NCBI GenBank assembly: GCA_031119595.1
Contig: JAVHXX010000293.1
Coordinates: 1-5,891 of the forward strand
Source: Patulibacter sp.
GTDB lineage: Bacteria; Actinomycetota; Thermoleophilia; Solirubrobacterales; Solirubrobacteraceae
DNA length: 5,891 bases
Direction of reading: 5' to 3'
Part shown: positions 4,775-5,891 of the stretch, in pieces
Numbering within the stretch: position 1 is the first letter of the stretch
Layout of the letters: each line of letters begins with the position of its first letter
Notes under the pieces: generated by a model
Databases searched by the model: none
Seen by the model: the letters and a program-made list of their open reading frames with translations, nothing else
What the model was told of the DNA's origin: nothing
Position numbers and translations under genes: made by a program

Positions 4775-5891
4775 TCAGTGCTTCGGCGCCTTGAACGTCA
4801 CCGTCGGCGTCGCGATGGTGGCCGTCCCCGACACGACCGTGAGCTTCGGCGCGACCGTCTTGTACTTCGTGAGGAGCGACCTGCCGGTGGCGTTGAGCGT
4901 CACCGACAGCGACCGGCCGGCGCCCGCCGCGAGCGTGATCGATCCCGAGCCGACGACGACCGTCGCCGCCTTGGCCTTGGAGCGCTTGGGCGGCTTGCCG
5001 AGGCCCACGATCCTGCCTCCCTTGCGGGAGACGGTGAGCACCAGGCTGAGCCTGATCGCACAACCACCGGAGCCGGTGCACGTGAGCGGCACGGTGACCG
5101 TCTTGGCGGTCACCTTCAGCTTGCCGAGCTTGGCCACGCCGACCGCGGGAGCCGGGACGACCGGCAGCGGGGTCGGGGCGACCCCGAGCGGACTCGCCCC
5201 ACCGGCCGGCGCATCGACGATCGAGAACGACGCCGGCGTCGCGGCACTGGCGCCGTGGGCGGCGGTGGCGGCGTAGGTGGCGGTCACCGCGTACGACCCG
5301 GTCGCCGCGGGCGAGAACCCGAGCGTGCACGTCGCCGCGCCACTGCCGGCCGCCTCCAGCGTGCAGGTCGACCCGCTCCCGAAGCTGCCGGTCGCCGGAG
5401 TCGCGGCGAAGGTCACCGTTCCGGTCGGCGTGCTCCTGCCGGCGCCGGCCGCATCCGTCACGGTCACCGTGCACGGGACAGAGCCGCCGACGGTCGCCGA
5501 CCCGCCAGCGCAAACGACCGCGCTGGTCGTCGGATTCGCGGCCGAGATCCTCGCCGGCGTGGCGCTGCGTGCGTAGTCCTGCGCCCGGGCGACGTTGGCC
5601 GTCGACGAGGTCGTCGCCTTCGTCACGGTGGCCTGGTCGCTCGCGAGGCTCGTGAACACGGACGCCTGGCCGGTGACGAGCGCATTGTCGGCGAGGAGCA
5701 CCTGCACGATCGCCGCGATGTCGTCGTTGCCGGCCTGCGCCGCCGCGGCGGCCCTCGTCACCGCGGCCTGGCTGGCCGAGAGGACGTTCGGGTCGTTCGC
5801 GTACTGCGCGGGCGTGAACGCCAGCACGGTGGCGGCGAGGCCGGTGGTCGCGTCCCGCACGGCCGTGATCTGCGTCTGCAGGTCGGCGAGC
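4775..5891 (-). CDS. Secreted protein with helical N-terminal part, Ig-like repeat and C-terminal beta domain, 5'-partial
   Basis: The frame is open to the right edge, so the start and any signal peptide lie outside. The GTG at 5860 is internal, because in-frame codons (LADLQTQITA) continue before it. Numbering from that GTG, residues 1-105 are Ala-rich and helical (AAVTRAAAAAQAGNDDIAAI; LLADNALVTGQASVF). Residues 110-217 resemble a bacterial Ig-like repeat, with PTGTVTFAATPATGSF and GSYAVTATYAAT typical of Big_3_5-type domains and cysteines at 117, 130, 166 and 178. A Pro/Ala linker (218-242) leads to a lysine-rich beta domain (243-361) with CTGSGGC (C261, C267) and SLSVTLNATGRSLLTKYKTV. That C-terminal pattern is common in exported proteins of Thermoleophilia. 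No catalytic motif is seen. Role inferred: an extracellular or wall-associated protein, function unknown. The C-terminus has no sortase signal. The stop lies 47 bp before the peroxiredoxin ATG. Confidence 0.85.
   Translation of the reverse strand, partial: LADLQTQITAVRDATTGLAATVLAFTPAQYANDPNVLSASQAAVTRAAAAAQAGNDDIAAIVQVLLADNALVTGQASVFTSLASDQATVTKATTSSTANVARAQDYARSATPARISAANPTTSAVVCAGGSATVGGSVPCTVTVTDAAGAGRSTPTGTVTFAATPATGSFGSGSTCTLEAAGSGAATCTLGFSPAATGSYAVTATYAATAAHGASAATPASFSIVDAPAGGASPLGVAPTPLPVVPAPAVGVAKLGKLKVTAKTVTVPLTCTGSGGCAIRLSLVLTVSRKGGRIVGLGKPPKRSKAKAATVVVGSGSITLAAGAGRSLSVTLNATGRSLLTKYKTVAPKLTVVSGTATIATPTVTFKAPKH

Noticed and set aside
4775..5276. A 169-codon + strand frame opposite the second secreted protein
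   Set aside because: It looks moderately protein-like (Val/Thr/Pro-rich) because it mirrors Thr/Val/Gly codons of the opposite strand. It has no start signal or domain, and the - strand frame has coherent Ig-like and C-terminal domains.
4728..5513. An in-frame N-terminal extension of the peroxiredoxin reading frame reaching to 5513
   Set aside because: The extension is Arg/Gly-rich low-complexity text, typical of an out-of-frame reading of the secreted-protein gene on the same strand. The family N-terminus fits ATG 4727.

Overview
The window is very GC-rich DNA with strong G/C bias at third codon positions. It carries two large extracellular-type proteins that end in lysine-rich beta domains of the kind common in soil Thermoleophilia (Solirubrobacterales: Solirubrobacter, Conexibacter, Patulibacter and relatives). 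That lineage is inferred from protein style and base composition. No rRNA or other phylogenetic marker is present to settle it. No mobile element, CRISPR array, tRNA or rRNA gene was seen.

Layout, left to right. (1) Bases 1-2365, + strand: the 3' part of a gene for a large secreted or surface repeat protein. About 14 'ELWxSDGT..AGT' repeats are followed by a Pro/Thr linker and a C-terminal beta domain. (2) Bases 2343-2879, - strand: a five-helix integral membrane protein of unknown function. It is convergent with gene 1 and overlaps its end by 23 bp. (3) Bases 2880-3095: a divergent control region. It holds a compact two-hairpin element just upstream of the membrane protein, a GC-rich hairpin cluster, and a promoter/operator-like palindrome in front of gene 4. 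(4) Bases 3096-4187, + strand: an old yellow enzyme family flavin-dependent ene-reductase. (5) Bases 4209-4230: a perfect 9-bp hairpin between converging genes, probably a shared terminator. (6) Bases 4242-4727, - strand: a Bcp/PrxQ-type thiol peroxidase. (7) Bases 4775-5891, - strand: the 3' part of a second secreted protein, with an alpha-helical N-terminal stretch, an Ig-like repeat and a C-terminal beta domain, running off the right edge.

The two central enzymes, ene-reductase and peroxiredoxin, both handle electrophilic or peroxide stress and could serve one detoxification theme. They are convergent and not co-transcribed, so the link is only contextual. The flanking secreted proteins look like cell-surface or exported proteins unrelated to the enzymes. 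The most unusual non-coding signals are the paired-hairpin leader with a possible pseudoknot at 2890-2931 and the 18-bp palindrome overlapping a -10-like box at 3063-3082.
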